NCBI GenBank assembly: GCA_034007245.1
Contig: JAVERH010000084.1
Coordinates: 1 to 9,827, forward strand
Direction of reading: 5' to 3'
Length of the DNA: 9,827 nt
Source of the DNA: Anaerosoma sp034007245
Lineage (GTDB): Bacteria; Actinomycetota; Coriobacteriia; Anaerosomatales; Anaerosomataceae
Shown here: positions 6,840 through 9,827 of the stretch, piece by piece
Layout of the letters: the number at the start of each line of letters is the position of its first letter
How positions within the stretch are numbered: position 1 is the stretch's first letter
Translations under genes and position numbers: made by a program
Notes under the pieces: model-generated
What the model was told of the DNA's origin: nothing
Databases searched by the model: none
What the model saw: only the letters and a program-made list of their open reading frames with translations

Positions 6840-9581
6840 TCACTGTGCGACTCGAAGTGCTGCCTCAAGTACGCCTCGTGCCGCTGGCGCAGCGACGCTC
6901 CCACCCACTCCTGAGTTCTCCAGAACGATGGCGACAGCCACCCGAGGCTGCTCGGCCGGAGCGAACGCCACGAACCATGCGTGCGTCTCCACCGACTTAC
7001 CCGCCTCGGCCGTACCCGTCTTACCGGCGACGCTCACACCCGGGATGGCAGCTCTGCCACCCGATCCGGACTTCACGACGCCGACCATAGCATCTGTGAC
7101 CGCGCTTGCCGTCACGGGGTCGAGCGCTGTCGTCCATGTACGCGGAGTGGTGCTCGTGATCATGCGCCCCGAGCGATCGGTGATCGCGCTGATGAGGTAG
7201 GGGCGCATGACGACACCGTCGTTGGCGATACCGGCTGTGATCAGCGCCATCTGCAGTGGCGTGACCTGTGGGCCTGCCGGGCTGTCGTGCTCGCCCACCG
7301 GCTGGCCGACGCCGGCCCACGCGGTCTCCCACACGGTCATCTCGGCAGGGTCGGGCATGAGCGAGACCGTCACCGGCAGGTCGAACGGGACCCGGGAACC
7401 CATGCCGAACTCCTCGCACTGGCCCACGAGCGCGTCTGCCCCCACGTCGCGTGCGAGCTGACCGAAGACCGTGTTGACCGAGCTGGCGGTGGCCTTTCGC
7501 AGGTCGATGGCCCCGTATGCGCTCCCGCCGTAGTTGGTGACCGGCGCTCCGCCGATATCCAGACGCGCCGGGCCGGTATACGTGGTCTCGAGTGAGGCAG
7601 TGCCGCTCTGGATCGCCGCCGACAGGGTCACGATCTTAAACGTCGAGCCCGGCGGGTAGAGGCTGCCAGCCGCACGGTCGAGCAGCGGAGCAGCCCCGTC
7701 GTCGCCCGAGAGCACGTCCCATGTCTCGTCGATCATCGCAGGGTCGTACCCGGGGTTCGATGCGTAGGCGAGCACGGCGCCCGTCGACGGGTCGATAGCG
7801 ACACATGCGCCGCGGCTGTTTCCGAGCGCCTTCTCGGCAGCCGCCTGTATGCGGGAGTCGATCGTGAGGCGGACATCGTTGCCGGGGACCGGTGTCCCCG
7901 CAGCCGCCTCGATCATGTCTCCGATATTGGCGAAGTCGCGCTTGCCGGCAAGCGCCTCGTTGGCCGCTGCCTCGATGCCCGCACGACCGTACCGCGGGCT
8001 GTGGTAGCCGATCACATGGGCCGCGCGGGTGCCCTGCGGGTACCGGCGCGTGTACGTCTTGCCGTCTTGTACTGACTCGGCGAGTACCACTCCGTCCGCG
8101 GTGATGATCGCGCCTCGTTCCTGCCGCATCTCGGCGGTCAGTCCGCGCGTGTTGGCGGGGTTGGCGGCCAGGCGGCTCGCCGCGATCGTCTGTATGTACG
8201 TGAGGTTCGTGATGAGCGCCACGGTGAGTATCGCGATCATCACACCGACACCGGTGAGGCGCCGGGTGAGCGCGAACCTGCCGAGCAGCCCCGTGCCGCC
8301 CGAGACCTGGATCTCCGTGGCGCGGCCGGTCCCGGCGTCACCGGCACGCATGAGCAGGCCGAGCAGGATGAAGTTGGAGAGCAGTGAGCTGCCGCCGTAG
8401 CTCACGAACGGGAGTGTGATGCCGGTGAGCGGGATGAGGCGCGTGACGCCGCCGATGATGACGAACGACTGCAGACCGATGATGGCGACCAGCCCGGTCG
8501 CCGTGATCGCTGCCATGTCCGAGCGGGCCCGGGCAGCGGTGGCCAGGCCGCGGAGGCAGAACACCAAAAAGGCGATGATGATCGCTGCACCGCCGAGCAG
8601 GCCGAGTTCCTCGCCGATGGCGGTGAAGATGAAGTCGGTCTCCACGAACGGGATGCGGCTGGGCAGCCCGCGACCGAGGCCGAGGCCGATCATGCGGCCA
8701 TCGGCGAGTGCGAAGAGCGACTGCACCAGTTGGTAACCTCGCCCTGTGGCGTCCGCGAACGGGTCGATCCAGATCGCGACGCGCTGCTGTACATGACCGA
8801 ACACCATGTACGCCGCAACCGCGCCCACCCCGAAGAGCCCAAGCCCGGTGAGCACGTACGTGGGGCGACCGGTGGCGGCGTAGAGCATCACGAGGAAGGT
8901 GCCGTAGAACAGCAGGCTCGAGCCGAGGTCCTTCTCGGCTACGAGGACGATGAGGCTCGCCGCCCACATGAGCAGAAGTGGGCCCAGATGTCGCACAGGA
9001 GGCAGCCAGACCCCGAGCGTGCGCTTCGTGGAGACCGACAGCACCTCCCGTTTCTCGGCAAGGTACGCGCCGAGGAAGACCACGAGGAGGATCTTTGCCA
9101 CCTCGGCAGGCTGGAACGAGAAGCCTGCGAAGCGTAGCCAGAGCTTGGCGCCGTTCACCTCCACGCCGATGAGGGCGGGGAGTACGAGCAGCACGATGCC
9201 GACGAGCGCGACCGTGTACTTGTATCGGCCTAACCGCTCGAGCGATGGTACGAACATGAGTGTCGCCACGAGAGCGACGATTCCCGCAAGCACCCACAAC
9301 ATCTGGCTTGCCGCGAGCTCCGGGTCGAGCCGGGTGATCATCGCCAGGCCGACTCCGGTGAGGAGGAAGACGACGGGCATCAGCACCGGGTCGGCACCTC
9401 TGGCAAGGAAGCGGGCCGCCACGTGCGCGATCATGAAGCAGCCGAAGAGTCCGATGGGTACCAGCAGCTCGGACAGGCCTACGTCTCCACCCTGTGCACC
9501 GTGTACGAGCACAAACAACAGGATGACTGCCGGCGCAGCGGCCAGCAGCAGGAGTAGCTCGGTATGACGTCTGCTTCGCAT
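6840..9581 (-). CDS. Fused SEDS glycosyltransferase (RodA/FtsW) and class B penicillin-binding protein
   Basis: One 913-residue chain combining the two enzymes that usually form the elongation peptidoglycan synthase. The N-terminal SEDS half (about 1-412, roughly ten membrane helices) should polymerise lipid II into glycan strands. It shows NGAKLWLRFAGFSFQPAEVAK (143-163), the conserved EKDLGSSLLFYG (216-227), and ETDFIFTAIGEELG (314-327), whose Asp316 corresponds to the catalytic Asp262 of E. coli RodA. A polar linker (about 412-440) leads to a further helix (about 441-460) and the PbpA-like half. This has RGAIITADG (489-497), a short pedestal, then transpeptidase motifs SxxK at 646-649 (STFK), SxN at 701-703 (SVN) and KTG at 854-856. 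All catalytic motifs of both halves are present and the frame is unbroken. The start lies 7 nt after the upstream phosphatase stop with only a weak AGG site, so translation is probably coupled. It corresponds to rodA plus pbpA of other actinobacteria. Confidence 0.95.
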   Translation of the reverse strand: MRSRRHTELLLLLAAAPAVILLFVLVHGAQGGDVGLSELLVPIGLFGCFMIAHVAARFLARGADPVLMPVVFLLTGVGLAMITRLDPELAASQMLWVLAGIVALVATLMFVPSLERLGRYKYTVALVGIVLLVLPALIGVEVNGAKLWLRFAGFSFQPAEVAKILLVVFLGAYLAEKREVLSVSTKRTLGVWLPPVRHLGPLLLMWAASLIVLVAEKDLGSSLLFYGTFLVMLYAATGRPTYVLTGLGLFGVGAVAAYMVFGHVQQRVAIWIDPFADATGRGYQLVQSLFALADGRMIGLGLGRGLPSRIPFVETDFIFTAIGEELGLLGGAAIIIAFLVFCLRGLATAARARSDMAAITATGLVAIIGLQSFVIIGGVTRLIPLTGITLPFVSYGGSSLLSNFILLGLLMRAGDAGTGRATEIQVSGGTGLLGRFALTRRLTGVGVMIAILTVALITNLTYIQTIAASRLAANPANTRGLTAEMRQERGAIITADGVVLAESVQDGKTYTRRYPQGTRAAHVIGYHSPRYGRAGIEAAANEALAGKRDFANIGDMIEAAAGTPVPGNDVRLTIDSRIQAAAEKALGNSRGACVAIDPSTGAVLAYASNPGYDPAMIDETWDVLSGDDGAAPLLDRAAGSLYPPGSTFKIVTLSAAIQSGTASLETTYTGPARLDIGGAPVTNYGGSAYGAIDLRKATASSVNTVFGQLARDVGADALVGQCEEFGMGSRVPFDLPVTVSLMPDPAEMTVWETAWAGVGQPVGEHDSPAGPQVTPLQMALITAGIANDGVVMRPYLISAITDRSGRMITSTTPRTWTTALDPVTASAVTDAMVGVVKSGSGGRAAIPGVSVAGKTGTAEAGKSVETHAWFVAFAPAEQPRVAVAIVLENSGVGGSVAAPAARGVLEAALRVAQ

Positions 9582-9588
9582 CGGCTGC

Positions 9589-9827
9589 CTAAGGTGTCGG
9601 CGACGGCGAGGTCTCGGCTGCGCGGAGGCGGTATGTCTCTACCAGGGCCGTCGCCTCGATGAGTCCGTCTACCTGGATGCCCTGGCCGAGGCGTGCCGCT
9701 GTGATGGGGTCGAGCGCGTCCACGGGAATGGTGGTGAGATTCGATCGCTCGCTGAGCGTGAGCCCTGCAAAGGTCCCGGGGACACCCTCGTAGACGGTCA
9801 CGTAGCCACCTTCATCGATCAGATACG
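9589..9827 (-). CDS. pstP: C-terminal part of a PP2C-type Ser/Thr phosphatase (PstP-like), cut by window edge
   Basis: The frame is open from the right edge of the window to the TAG at 9589-9591, giving about 79 residues. The visible part reads as an extracytoplasmic C-terminal domain: YLIDEGGYVTVYEGVPGTF, then AGLTLSERSNLTTIPVDALD, then a helical segment and a Ser/Pro/Thr-rich end. This resembles the outer domain of actinobacterial PstP-type phosphatases, in which a cytoplasmic PP2C domain and one membrane helix come first; those parts lie outside the window. Identity therefore rests on this tail plus its position directly before the SEDS-PBP and pknB genes, where pstP stands in Actinobacteria. 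If correct, it removes phosphates placed by PknB. The GTG at 9801 is an internal codon and not the start. Confidence 0.7.
   Translation of the reverse strand, partial: YLIDEGGYVTVYEGVPGTFAGLTLSERSNLTTIPVDALDPITAARLGQGIQVDGLIEATALVETYRLRAAETSPSPTP

Noticed and set aside
8338..9297. Minus-strand open frame of 319 codons inside the SEDS half of the fusion, in another frame.
   Set aside because: It is dominated by Arg, His, Pro and Gly, typical of a frame-shifted read of GC-rich DNA. The SEDS frame holds all conserved motifs.
1..9827. CRISPR arrays, tRNA or rRNA genes, insertion sequences, phage genes.
   Set aside because: No regularly spaced repeats, cloverleaf-like sequences, rRNA segments, transposase or integrase motifs were seen on either strand.

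Overview
The window is high-GC DNA, by eye roughly 58-65% G+C. Gene content and order point to an actinobacterium. A PP2C phosphatase, a RodA-type SEDS protein, a PbpA-type transpeptidase and a PASTA-containing PknB-type kinase lie in series, which is the signature cell-growth locus of Actinobacteria (pstP-rodA-pbpA-pknB). The joined RodA-PBP gene and the neighbouring anaerobe-type metal-uptake genes suggest a deep or anaerobic lineage such as Coriobacteriia or relatives. That taxonomic placement is inference.

Left part (1-4007, + strand): a compact metal or metal-chelate uptake operon. It holds a FecCD/BtuC-type permease (5' end outside the window), an ATP-binding protein overlapping it by ATGA, a twin-arginine/lipobox substrate-binding lipoprotein, and a DUF4213/DUF364 protein of the putative heavy-metal-chelation family. 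Together they would bind a metal complex outside the membrane, import it with ATP, and possibly handle it in the cytoplasm. The true substrate (ferric chelate, haem, corrinoid or another metal complex) cannot be read from the sequence.

Right part (4020-9827, - strand): a cell-wall growth and signalling operon. Read in its own direction it holds the end of a PP2C-type phosphatase, a 913-residue natural fusion of a SEDS glycosyltransferase (RodA-like) with a class B PBP transpeptidase, a Ser/Thr kinase with one membrane segment and four extracellular PASTA repeats, and an aldo/keto reductase trailing 36 nt behind the kinase. Peptidoglycan polymerisation and crosslinking are thus physically linked in one chain, and the matching kinase and phosphatase are encoded either side of it.

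The two operons converge tail to tail with only 12 nt between stop codons at 4007 and 4020. No RNA genes, insertion sequences, CRISPR arrays or phage genes were seen. The strongest point of interest is the SEDS-PBP fusion; the DUF364-linked transporter operon comes next.
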